A DNA stretch of 64,000 nt from an uncultured Bacteroidales bacterium (GTDB taxonomy: Bacteria; Bacteroidota; Bacteroidia; Bacteroidales; Bacteroidaceae). The translations under genes were made by a program, and so were the position numbers. The stretch is taken from the NCBI GenBank assembly GCA_902774005.1, contig CACYGK010000003.1, forward strand, positions 1-64,000. Reading direction: 5' to 3'. Below are positions 8,275-16,161 of this stretch, one piece after another. The first letter of the stretch is position 1. Each line of letters opens with the position of its first letter. The notes beneath the pieces were generated by a model, which saw only the letters and a list, made by a program, of their open reading frames with translations, searched no databases and was not told the DNA's origin.

Positions 8275-10153
8275 TGGCAAGACGCAGACCTACCAGATCA
8301 CGTCTGCGGCGTTGGTCATACATGAATCTGTTGGTTGAGCGGCAGTATCGTGGTGAACAGTCAAAACCGCCTCCACGTATCACGTGGAAATTATTTGAAA
8401 ACTTCCCTTCAGGTGTTTTCCTGTACCAGTCCTCACACCATTCCCACACATTTCCCGACATGTCATACAGTCCCAGTTCGTTGGGTTTCAGCTGTGCTAC
8501 CGGATGCGGCAGGTGCACAGTATAGTTTGACAGTGTATATGCCACTTCATCGATATTATTGCTGCCTGAGTAGGTATATCCTTCCGATTTTCTTCCTCCT
8601 CTCGCAGCATATTCCCATTCGGTTTCGGTAGGCAGTCTGAATTTCATTCCTGTCATCTTATTCAGTCTTTCGATGAAAGTCTTACACATGTCGAATGTTA
8701 CATATTCCTTCGGCATCGTGTTGCCCCTTTCCGTGGCGACATTCTTACCCATGACGACACTCCACAGTTCTCGAGTTACCTCAGTCTCTCCGATATAGAA
8801 GTTGTTGACAAGAACCTCATGTCTCACTTCGTCCTCGTCTGCCTCAGGGTCATTTTCCGATGCTCCCATCATATACTTGCCACCCTGTACGAATTTCATC
8901 TTGAAGGTGACTCCATTTACGATGAAAACTCTTGTAGTTGCTGGTTTCTGAGCCATCAGTCCGATTGGCAGAAGGAGGAATACCACTATTGCTACCACCT
9001 TTTTGTTTACAACCGGTAGCGGACCTACTGCCCACCACAGAATGCGTAACCAGCAGAAGAAGTAGGTATATACGTCGAGCCAGAATGTCTTATGGACAAA
9101 CTTGTGTATCCATGCCGGACACAGTACGTCGGTAGGCAGGATGCAGAAGTTGACAACCAGTGACCAGAACAGTGTCCAGTCTATCCATGTGCGTTTGGGT
9201 TGCAACCAGAATGCCATAGCGTAGAACGGCAAACAGATAACGTATGTGTGTGTCTCGGGCAGGTCGCTGAACAGAATCATGAATCCGGTGATGACAGCAA
9301 GAACCTGTACCCTGAACTTGAAATCGCCCCATCGCTTATATCTCCAGAAGAAGAGGATTCCCAAGACGGCAAACACTACAACCTGTACCACGCGGTAGTT
9401 GGGAAGCAGGAAGGGTTTCAGTCCTCGTGCAAACAAAATACCGATGAATTCGGCATCGCTGTGGTGACTTGATATCATGTCGAACATCTGGGAATAGAGT
9501 TGCATGGGGTGCTCGAAACTGGTGTTCAGCATGGGCAGACAGAACAACACAGCTCCACAGAGTATGGCATAGCCGAAGTTGCGCCATACCTTAGGGTAAC
9601 AGAGCAGAATGGCTAGTTCGGCAACTCCGTATATCTTGGTAAATGTTGAAATCATGATTAAAAGTACAGCCCAGAATCCCTTACCTCGTTCAAGCAGGAT
9701 GAATGCGAATATGAAGATGTAACAGACTACCAGGTTATACTGATAGCAGAACACCGACTGGAGTACTAGGGAAAGCATGAAAAGGAAAATCCAGCTTTTA
9801 TATTGCTCAAAGCGTGATGGAAGTTTCTTGATGGCGAGGGCAAACAGACTGTAGTTTCCCAGATTCCAAACGAACGGACCTAACCACCAGGGCAGGTAGA
9901 AAATGGGAGCGAACAGTATATTGAAAATAGGCGGGTATGTATAATACAGGGCATGTACCTGAGCGTACTCCAGACTGTAGGCACTCAGTCCTTCCCAGAA
10001 CATACGTGTGGCATCCTGATAGTCGAAGTAGTTTGTGTTTCTGCCACGTGCCACTTCCAGCAATGTTGCTATAAAGGCAATGAGCAGTCCCAAGTAGAAT
10101 ATATTGTTGAACTTGCTAAAGAAATTCTTTATTGCAAGGGCTGTTTTTTTCAT
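8270..10153 (-). CDS. Fusion: GT87-type membrane glycosyltransferase with C-terminal FGE/SUMF1 domain
   Basis: A 627-residue protein. Residues 1-382 form a polytopic GT87-type domain paralogous to the protein at 4479-5762. Residues 383-402 (NKKVVAIVVFLLLPIGLMAQ) look like a former signal peptide that now serves as the last membrane helix. Residues 403-627 are a formylglycine-generating-enzyme/SUMF1 fold with RLPTETEWEYAARGG, GLYDMSGNVWEWCEDW and RGGGFDCSPRYCRS. Cys599 and Cys604 keep the five-residue separation of the two copper-binding cysteines of active FGE. The SUMF1 part should face the periplasm. It lies 29 bp after the sulfatase-fold gene at 10183-12165. A fusion of this kind is unusual to me; whether it oxidises a sulfatase-type cysteine is unknown. 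Confidence 0.82.
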   Translation of the reverse strand: MKKTALAIKNFFSKFNNIFYLGLLIAFIATLLEVARGRNTNYFDYQDATRMFWEGLSAYSLEYAQVHALYYTYPPIFNILFAPIFYLPWWLGPFVWNLGNYSLFALAIKKLPSRFEQYKSWIFLFMLSLVLQSVFCYQYNLVVCYIFIFAFILLERGKGFWAVLLIMISTFTKIYGVAELAILLCYPKVWRNFGYAILCGAVLFCLPMLNTSFEHPMQLYSQMFDMISSHHSDAEFIGILFARGLKPFLLPNYRVVQVVVFAVLGILFFWRYKRWGDFKFRVQVLAVITGFMILFSDLPETHTYVICLPFYAMAFWLQPKRTWIDWTLFWSLVVNFCILPTDVLCPAWIHKFVHKTFWLDVYTYFFCWLRILWWAVGPLPVVNKKVVAIVVFLLLPIGLMAQKPATTRVFIVNGVTFKMKFVQGGKYMMGASENDPEADEDEVRHEVLVNNFYIGETEVTRELWSVVMGKNVATERGNTMPKEYVTFDMCKTFIERLNKMTGMKFRLPTETEWEYAARGGRKSEGYTYSGSNNIDEVAYTLSNYTVHLPHPVAQLKPNELGLYDMSGNVWEWCEDWYRKTPEGKFSNNFHVIRGGGFDCSPRYCRSTNRFMYDQRRRRDLVGLRLAM

Positions 10154-10182
10154 ATTATGATGCTTGAATATGTTTCTGATTC

Positions 10183-12165
10183 CTATTTATCTCCGTATGT
10201 CAGTTCATCGCCGTTCATGCGTTCCATATAACTCTGGATGACAGCTTTCAGTCTCTTCTCCATGTGTTCGGTCCTTGCTGCCTCCCTCTCCTTCAGGTCT
10301 TCAGTAAGCATCCGGTCTTTCTTGTAGTTATATAGAGCTTTCGTATTTTCTCCGTCAAACATCAGGGCATAGCCGTCTTCCTCGTATTGGTAAATGCCGT
10401 TGTTATACTGCACAGCCCACGTCCTGTGGTCGGGTGTCTTAGTCAGATCACTTCCGAATGCCACATACGGTTGGTCATATCCCACCATACCCAGTATCGT
10501 AGGCATTATGTCTATCTGCTGGGCTATACAATGACGGCGTTCTGCCTTCAGTTCTCCCGAAGGGTCGAAGAAGAGTATCGGTGCACCGTAAAGTCCGAGT
10601 GCCGTTCCGTATTCCGGATGGTCTATCCAATTAGTATGGTCACTCGTCAGTACAAACAGAGTGTTCTCATACCACGGTTGTTTCTTGGCTGTTTCGAAGA
10701 ACTTCCTCAGAGCCATGTCCGTATATCTGATGCATTTATGTATGGGGTTCTCCCCCTCCTCGAGGAATATATCCTTGTACTCCTCAGGTACGTTGAACGG
10801 ATGATGACTTGAGGCTGTGAACAGAGCCGTGACGAACGGTTCCTGCATCTCCGACATCTGCAGGGCGAAATACTGCATGAAGGGTTCGTCCCAGATAGCC
10901 CACGTACCGTCAAAGTCTTTTTCTCCGTCAAAACGCTCGTCTTCGTCATATTCGTTCCTGCCGTGATACTTCTTGAATCCTGTGGCACGGGCAAACGCCT
11001 GGAATCCCATCGAACCGTTTTCTGCTCCGTGGAAGAATGCCGACTCATAACCGATTTTTCCCAATTCACCGGCAATTCCACTCACTTCATTGAGCGATGC
11101 AGGAGTCAGGAAGAACGGTTCTACAAACATCGGAATACTGCTCAGTATCGAAGGCATGCCGTCAATGCTCTTCCTGCCGTTGGCAAACGTGTAGTCGAAC
11201 GACAGGCAATGGCGGTACAGCGAATCCGTAAACGGGGTATATCCCTTGTAGTTTCCTTCTTCCAGCCCTTCGTTGTAGGCTCCGATATATTCTCTGCCGA
11301 AACTCTCCACTATGAGTACCACCACATTCTTGCGATTTGCTTTCATACCGGCTGCTGGGTAGTGTACTGGCGAATAGACCCTCTCCAGTTCTGCTTCATC
11401 CATGTATTGGGGTACGGCGAACGGCTTCTTGCCCCATGTGCGGATTATTGAGAACGGTGTGTTCAGTATTACTGCTGCCTCCTGCGGTTGGTTCACATAC
11501 TGGTTTGCATTACTTATGGTTATGGGTCTTACGGCAGTAGTCATACCACCTCTCATACCCCATACACATAGTGGTACGTAAATCACCAGACAGCATAACG
11601 TCACCAGCCAGTATGCAATATACCTTTTCCTGTGGGTCAGTATTATCTGACCTCTCGGATGGGCATACAGGAAGTAGAGAGCGACAGCCATCGCGATTAC
11701 GAATAGTACCAGATACCAGTGGTTCACAAATTCCGTCATGAAGATACTGCCCAGATTATCCTCATTGCCGAATTCCTGCATTACCGATGCCGTAGTTCTT
11801 CTGCCTGTATATTGGAAATATACGCAGTCGGTGGTGTTTGCAGCTATGCAGATAGTATTTGTGACAATGAAAATCCACTTTGCCACTTTTCTCCATCTTG
11901 CCATTGTCACAAACGTAAACGGCAACAGCATCATCAGTGCATATAGACTATTGGTATAGAGTATGGCAGAAGTGTCAAACGTCAGACTACCCTTTATCAG
12001 ATCATCCCAACTGTTCTGAAAAAGCGTGTCTTTGTACACGTTCCAGTTCTCCACTACAAACACCACCCTGCACAGGGCATACACCACGTACATCAATAGC
12101 AGATTACATGCCAAAGCAATAGCATTTGACATGGCTCCTTTCCTTATATTTACCAAACTTTTCAT
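10183..12165 (-). CDS. LTA synthase/MdoB-like phosphoglycerol transferase of the alkaline phosphatase superfamily
   Basis: A 660-residue inner-membrane protein from the ATG at 12165. It has five N-terminal hydrophobic segments and then a periplasmic sulfatase-fold domain. Metal-site motifs are VVVLIVESFGREYIG, ANGRKSIDGMPSI (nucleophile likely the Ser or a neighbouring residue) and LFVLTSDHTNW. Relatives transfer phosphoglycerol or phosphoethanolamine to glycans or lipid A. An ATG at 12228 would add 21 residues, but the -7 promoter element lies downstream of it, so I prefer 12165. It precedes the GT87-FGE gene and is probably co-transcribed with it. The group transferred is not predictable. 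Confidence 0.85.
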   Translation of the reverse strand: MKSLVNIRKGAMSNAIALACNLLLMYVVYALCRVVFVVENWNVYKDTLFQNSWDDLIKGSLTFDTSAILYTNSLYALMMLLPFTFVTMARWRKVAKWIFIVTNTICIAANTTDCVYFQYTGRRTTASVMQEFGNEDNLGSIFMTEFVNHWYLVLFVIAMAVALYFLYAHPRGQIILTHRKRYIAYWLVTLCCLVIYVPLCVWGMRGGMTTAVRPITISNANQYVNQPQEAAVILNTPFSIIRTWGKKPFAVPQYMDEAELERVYSPVHYPAAGMKANRKNVVVLIVESFGREYIGAYNEGLEEGNYKGYTPFTDSLYRHCLSFDYTFANGRKSIDGMPSILSSIPMFVEPFFLTPASLNEVSGIAGELGKIGYESAFFHGAENGSMGFQAFARATGFKKYHGRNEYDEDERFDGEKDFDGTWAIWDEPFMQYFALQMSEMQEPFVTALFTASSHHPFNVPEEYKDIFLEEGENPIHKCIRYTDMALRKFFETAKKQPWYENTLFVLTSDHTNWIDHPEYGTALGLYGAPILFFDPSGELKAERRHCIAQQIDIMPTILGMVGYDQPYVAFGSDLTKTPDHRTWAVQYNNGIYQYEEDGYALMFDGENTKALYNYKKDRMLTEDLKEREAARTEHMEKRLKAVIQSYMERMNGDELTYGDK

Positions 12166-12175
12166 TTTCTGAGCG

Positions 12176-12183
12176 CAAAGGTA
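12176..12183 (-). promoter_or_regulatory. -7 promoter element for the sulfatase-fold/GT87-FGE pair
   Basis: Minus-strand TACCTTTG (TAnnTTTG), ending 10 bp before the ATG at 12165. It fixes the start choice of that gene and is divergent from the glf promoter. Confidence 0.65.
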
Positions 12184-12205
12184 GACATTGTTAATTAAAA
12201 ATTCG

Positions 12206-12213
12206 TACTTTTG
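12206..12213 (+). promoter_or_regulatory. -7 promoter element for glf
   Basis: TACTTTTG matches TAnnTTTG and lies 17 bp upstream of the glf ATG at 12231. Confidence 0.68.
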
Positions 12214-12230
12214 CGACAAATTTCTCATTC

Positions 12231-13358
12231 ATGAAGCAATACGACTATCTCATCGTGGGGTCTGGTCTCTTCGGAGCCACCTTCGCATACAAAGCCCGAA
12301 AGGCTGGAAAGAAGTGCCTTGTCATAGACAAGCGCCCGCATCTTGGAGGTAATGTGTATTGCGAATCCATCGAGGGAATCAACGTTCATAAGTACGGCGC
12401 ACATATCTTCCACACTTCCAATCTGCAGGTGTGGAACTTCGTCAATTCCATCGTACCTTTCAACCGCTACACCAATTCTCCTGTAGCCAACTTCAAGGGA
12501 CGGCTCTTCAACCTGCCGTTCAACATGAACACCTTCTACCAGATGTGGGGAGTGACCACCCCTGTTGAGGCTCAGACAAAAATCGACGAACAGCGTCAGG
12601 AAGCCCTCCATACCATGCAGAAGGCAGGAGTAAGTGAACCGCGCAACCTCGAAGAACAGGCTCTCCTGCTCATTGGTCGTGACATCTACGAGACTCTCAT
12701 CAAGGGTTATACCGAAAAGCAGTGGGGACGTAAGTGTACCGACCTTCCTGCATTCATCATCAAGCGTCTGCCCGTACGTTTTGTCTATGACAATAATTAC
12801 TTCAACGACAAATATCAGGGAATACCCATCGGGGGCTACAACCGTCTTATCGACGGACTGCTCGAAGGCATTGAAACCAGAGTCAATACCGATTTCTTTG
12901 CCGACCGCACCCATTGGGAAGGCATAGCCGAACGTATAGTGTTCACAGGTAAGATTGACGAGTTCTACGACTACCGCTTTGGACATCTCAACTACCGTAC
13001 TGTACGTTTCGAACAGCAGACTCTCGACCAGCCCAACTATCAGGGCAATGCCGTAGTCAACTATACCGAAGCGTCCGTTCCATATACCCGCATCATCGAA
13101 CATAAGCACTTCGAACAGTTCGGCTCTGAGGTATATGACAATCCCAAGACCGTCATCTCGCGTGAGTACTCCACCGAGTGGCAGGACGGCATGGAACCCT
13201 ACTATCCAGTCAACGATACTGTCAACAACGCCTTGGCTGAGAAGTACCGCCAGTTGGCTGCTGCCGAGCCGAACGTCATCTTCGGCGGACGTCTGGCAGA
13301 GTACCGCTACTACGACATGGCACCCATAATCGAAAAAGTACTGAACATACAGATATGA
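12231..13358 (+). CDS. glf: UDP-galactopyranose mutase
   Basis: A 375-residue flavoenzyme that interconverts UDP-galactopyranose and UDP-galactofuranose in the cytoplasm. The FAD-binding start YDYLIVGSGLFGATFA and the family signatures DKRPHLGGNVY, HKYGAHIFHTSN and the C-terminal GGRLAEYRYYDM are all present; length is usual. It is the only visible source of galactofuranose in the window and points to a furanose-containing envelope glycan, fitting the Gtf3-like domain of the GT90 fusion. The stop overlaps the start of ybeY as ATGA. Confidence 0.97.
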   Translation: MKQYDYLIVGSGLFGATFAYKARKAGKKCLVIDKRPHLGGNVYCESIEGINVHKYGAHIFHTSNLQVWNFVNSIVPFNRYTNSPVANFKGRLFNLPFNMNTFYQMWGVTTPVEAQTKIDEQRQEALHTMQKAGVSEPRNLEEQALLLIGRDIYETLIKGYTEKQWGRKCTDLPAFIIKRLPVRFVYDNNYFNDKYQGIPIGGYNRLIDGLLEGIETRVNTDFFADRTHWEGIAERIVFTGKIDEFYDYRFGHLNYRTVRFEQQTLDQPNYQGNAVVNYTEASVPYTRIIEHKHFEQFGSEVYDNPKTVISREYSTEWQDGMEPYYPVNDTVNNALAEKYRQLAAAEPNVIFGGRLAEYRYYDMAPIIEKVLNIQI

Positions 13359-13792
13359 TAACCTATACCACCGAAGGAGTGAAGATGCCACCCATCCGTC
13401 GTCGCGACGTGAGTGCCTGGATAAAGGCTGTGGCACAGTCATACGGCAAGAAAGTGGGCGACATAGCCTACATCTTCTGCGACGATGCAAAGATACTTGA
13501 TGTCAACCTCAAGTACCTTCAGCACGACTACTATACCGACATCATCACGTTCGACTATTGTGATGATCTTGCCGCTATGGGAATCAGCGACACCATCTCC
13601 GGTGATATGTTTATCTCGCTCGATACCGTTCGCACCAATGCCGAGGGACTCGGAGTCGACTATCTTCAGGAACTCCATCGCGTCATCATCCACGGCATCC
13701 TCCACCTCCTAGGTATCAATGATAAAGGTCCGGGAGAGCGCGAGATTATGGAAGCAGCCGAGAACAAAGCATTAGCTTTGCTAAAATCATAA
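13355..13792 (+). CDS. ybeY: rRNA maturation endoribonuclease YbeY
   Basis: A 145-residue metal-dependent RNase acting in 16S rRNA 3'-end maturation and ribosome quality control. The family core is clear: NLKYLQHDYYTDIITFDY, then DMFISLDTV, then HGILHLLGINDKGPGE. The first two zinc histidines are present, but the third (H in the usual GYDH) is replaced: the sequence runs GINDK. Other Bacteroidetes YbeY proteins also vary here, so this is probably a lineage trait and not decay. It is coupled to glf by ATGA overlap. Confidence 0.93.
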   Translation: MITYTTEGVKMPPIRRRDVSAWIKAVAQSYGKKVGDIAYIFCDDAKILDVNLKYLQHDYYTDIITFDYCDDLAAMGISDTISGDMFISLDTVRTNAEGLGVDYLQELHRVIIHGILHLLGINDKGPGEREIMEAAENKALALLKS

Positions 13793-13840
13793 CCCATTTA
13801 ACCCAATAACCCCAATAAGCCCATAATAAACAACCCCAAT

Positions 13841-14977
13841 ATGAAACGTAACATTGTAATCACAGGTGGAGCCGGATTCATCGGCAGCCACGTAGTCCGA
13901 CTCTTCGTCAACAAATATCCTGACTACAACATCATCAACCTCGACAAACTCACCTATGCAGGAAACCTTGCCAACCTCAAGGACATAGAGGACCGTCCTA
14001 ACTATAAGTTCGTCAAGATGGACATCTGCGACTTCGATGCTTTCTACAAACTGATGCAGGACGAACATATCGATGGAATCATCCATCTTGCAGCTGAAAG
14101 TCATGTGGACCGCAGTATCAAAGACCCCTTCACTTTCGCTCGTACCAATGTGATGGGAACCCTCTCTCTCCTTCAGGCTGCAAAACTCTACTGGGAAAGT
14201 CTGCCTGAGAAATATGAGGGAAAGCGCTTCTACCATATCTCTACCGATGAAGTATATGGAGCACTTCAGATGACCAATCCTGAAGGCATCCCGTCACCTT
14301 TCACTACCGTTGCATCGAGTGCCGAGCACCATGCAGCCTACGGAAAGGACTTCTTCCTTGAGACCACGAAGTACAATCCTCACTCTCCCTACTCAGCAAG
14401 TAAGGCGAGCAGCGACCACTTCGTACGTGCCTTCCACGACACCTATGGCATGCCGACTATCGTCACCAACTGTTCGAACAACTACGGACCCTATCAGTTC
14501 CCTGAGAAACTCATACCTCTCTTCATCAACAACATTCGTAACCGCAAACCTCTGCCTGTCTATGGCAAGGGTGAGAACGTGCGCGACTGGCTCTATGTCG
14601 TTGACCATGCACGTGCCATCGACACAATCTTCCACAATGGCAAGATAGCTGAGACGTACAATATCGGCGGTTTCAACGAGTGGAAGAACATCGACATCAT
14701 CAAGGTGGTCATCAAGACCGTTGACCGTCTGCTCGGCAGAAAAGAAGGTGAAGACCTCGATCTCATCACTTACGTCACCGACCGTCTGGGTCATGATGCA
14801 CGTTATGCCATCGACTCCCGCAAACTCCAGAAGGAACTGGGTTGGGAACCGTCTCTCCAGTTCGAAGAAGGTATCGAGAAAACCGTCCGCTGGTATCTCG
14901 ACAACGAAGAATGGCTCAACAACATCACCAGCGGAGAGTACGAAAAGTACTACGAGAGCATGTACAAAGACAGATAA
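13841..14977 (+). CDS. rfbB: dTDP-glucose 4,6-dehydratase
   Basis: A 378-residue extended SDR enzyme converting dTDP-glucose to dTDP-4-keto-6-deoxyglucose. It has GGAGFIGSHVV at the N-terminus, the catalytic STDEVYG near residue 135 and YSASK near residue 185. Between them is an insertion of about 20 residues relative to the short enterobacterial form, as in other Bacteroidetes. No rmlA, rmlC or rmlD is next to it. The 48 bp in front of it are A/C-rich with repeated CCCAATAA-like words and hold no clear promoter, so it may be read through from glf-ybeY. Confidence 0.95.
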   Translation: MKRNIVITGGAGFIGSHVVRLFVNKYPDYNIINLDKLTYAGNLANLKDIEDRPNYKFVKMDICDFDAFYKLMQDEHIDGIIHLAAESHVDRSIKDPFTFARTNVMGTLSLLQAAKLYWESLPEKYEGKRFYHISTDEVYGALQMTNPEGIPSPFTTVASSAEHHAAYGKDFFLETTKYNPHSPYSASKASSDHFVRAFHDTYGMPTIVTNCSNNYGPYQFPEKLIPLFINNIRNRKPLPVYGKGENVRDWLYVVDHARAIDTIFHNGKIAETYNIGGFNEWKNIDIIKVVIKTVDRLLGRKEGEDLDLITYVTDRLGHDARYAIDSRKLQKELGWEPSLQFEEGIEKTVRWYLDNEEWLNNITSGEYEKYYESMYKDR

Positions 14978-15036
14978 GTCGTAGGAATCGCTCGTCGTAT
15001 TTCTGTAAAGTTAGCTCTGCTCTTGCTTACTCGCAA

Positions 15037-15101
15037 AATTCCAAGCGCTTAGAATTTTAGTTTCAAGCGCTTGGAATTTAATTTCTAAGCGCTTAGAATT
15101 T
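15037..15101. repeat. Triple palindrome repeat (AAGCGCTT type), copy 1
   Basis: Three palindromic words built on AAGCGCTT follow at about 22-bp spacing between rfbB and cysE. A 56-bp core (15045-15100) recurs at 61357-61412 with three mismatches. The rest of this 278-bp gap holds only the cysE promoter. Confidence 0.85.
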
Positions 15102-15199
15102 CAGCACGGCAGGCGCACCCCGAAAAAGTCGAATAGTAGTGGGATATAGTTGCCTGCGGCTAAGTACTCCCGCTCGACAATGAAAATAAAACATTTTAT

Positions 15200-15230
15200 T
15201 TTGCATTGTGCTCACTTATTCGTACTTTTG
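15200..15230 (+). promoter_or_regulatory. Full Bacteroidetes promoter for cysE
   Basis: TTTG at 15200-15203 and TACTTTTG at 15223-15230 with exactly 19 bp between them. The cysE ATG is 25 bp downstream. Confidence 0.85.
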
Positions 15231-15255
15231 CACCATAATTTTGTGATAAACAACG

Positions 15256-16161
15256 ATGAAGAAGTTTACAGAGACTATGAACGCGGTGGTGGAGAAGCTT
15301 GTGGAACCACAATCGTGCAAGGATCTGCTCAGGGAGTATAACGAGGGTGCACCGCTGCCTTCGGGTAAGGCTCTGGAGGAGATTATCGAACTGGCAAGAA
15401 GTATTTTCTTTCCCGGCTATTACGGAAATCCGACGGTGAATGCAGGTACGCTGCGCTATCACCTGGGTGTGAACATAGAACGTCTGTACACGCTGCTCAT
15501 CGAACAGATTCAGGCGGGTCTGTCGTTTGCCGATTACAGGAATGTGAGTGCGTATGCTGCTTATAACAAGCAGACTATTTATAAGGAACTGCACCGCATG
15601 GCGACGACGAGGGCTGAGGCTTTCATCGGAAAACTGCCTGAGATTCGCCGTGTGCTGGCTACGGACGTGAAGGCTGCATACGACGGTGACCCTGCTGCAA
15701 AGAGTTTCGGAGAGATTATCTCGTGCTACCCTATCATCAAGGTGCTGACGATTTACCGTATGGCGCACGAACTGTGGTCGCTCGACGTTCCTCTGATTCC
15801 GCGTATGCTGACTGAGCTGGCTCACTCGGAGACGGGTGTGGATATCCATCCGGGAGCACAGATTGGTGAGTATTTCACTATCGACCACGGAACGGGTGTG
15901 GTGATAGGTGAGACTTGTATCATCGGCAATAACGTGAAGTTGTATCAGGGTGTGACGCTTGGTGCCAAGAGTTTCCCACTGGATGCCGACGGCAATCCTA
16001 TCAAGGGTATCCTACGCCATCCGATATTGGAGGACGATGTCATCGTATATAGTAATGCTTCGATTCTGGGACGTATCACTATCGGCAAGGGTGCCGTGAT
16101 TGGCGGTAACGTTTGCATCACTCAGGATGTGGAGGCAGGAACGACAATAACACAGAAATGA
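15256..16161 (+). CDS. cysE: Serine O-acetyltransferase
   Basis: A 301-residue enzyme that acetylates L-serine with acetyl-CoA, the first step of cysteine synthesis. An alpha-helical N-terminal part is followed by the left-handed beta-helix: HPGAQIGEYFTIDHGTGVVIGET, where the His-Gly acetyl-transfer site lies, then the LYQGVTLGAKSFP loop and hexapeptide turns to the end. The length is that of the long Bacteroidetes form. Its stop overlaps the start of the next gene (ATGATG). Confidence 0.93.
   Translation: MKKFTETMNAVVEKLVEPQSCKDLLREYNEGAPLPSGKALEEIIELARSIFFPGYYGNPTVNAGTLRYHLGVNIERLYTLLIEQIQAGLSFADYRNVSAYAAYNKQTIYKELHRMATTRAEAFIGKLPEIRRVLATDVKAAYDGDPAAKSFGEIISCYPIIKVLTIYRMAHELWSLDVPLIPRMLTELAHSETGVDIHPGAQIGEYFTIDHGTGVVIGETCIIGNNVKLYQGVTLGAKSFPLDADGNPIKGILRHPILEDDVIVYSNASILGRITIGKGAVIGGNVCITQDVEAGTTITQK

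Noticed and set aside
12225..13490. Long minus-strand open frame (421 codons) opposite glf and ybeY
   Set aside because: Glf and YbeY on the plus strand match well-known families with all key motifs; the antisense frame has no recognisable domain and arises from codon bias.
15037..15101. Possible CRISPR array
   Set aside because: Units are palindromes with no unique spacers of constant length and no cas genes are present.
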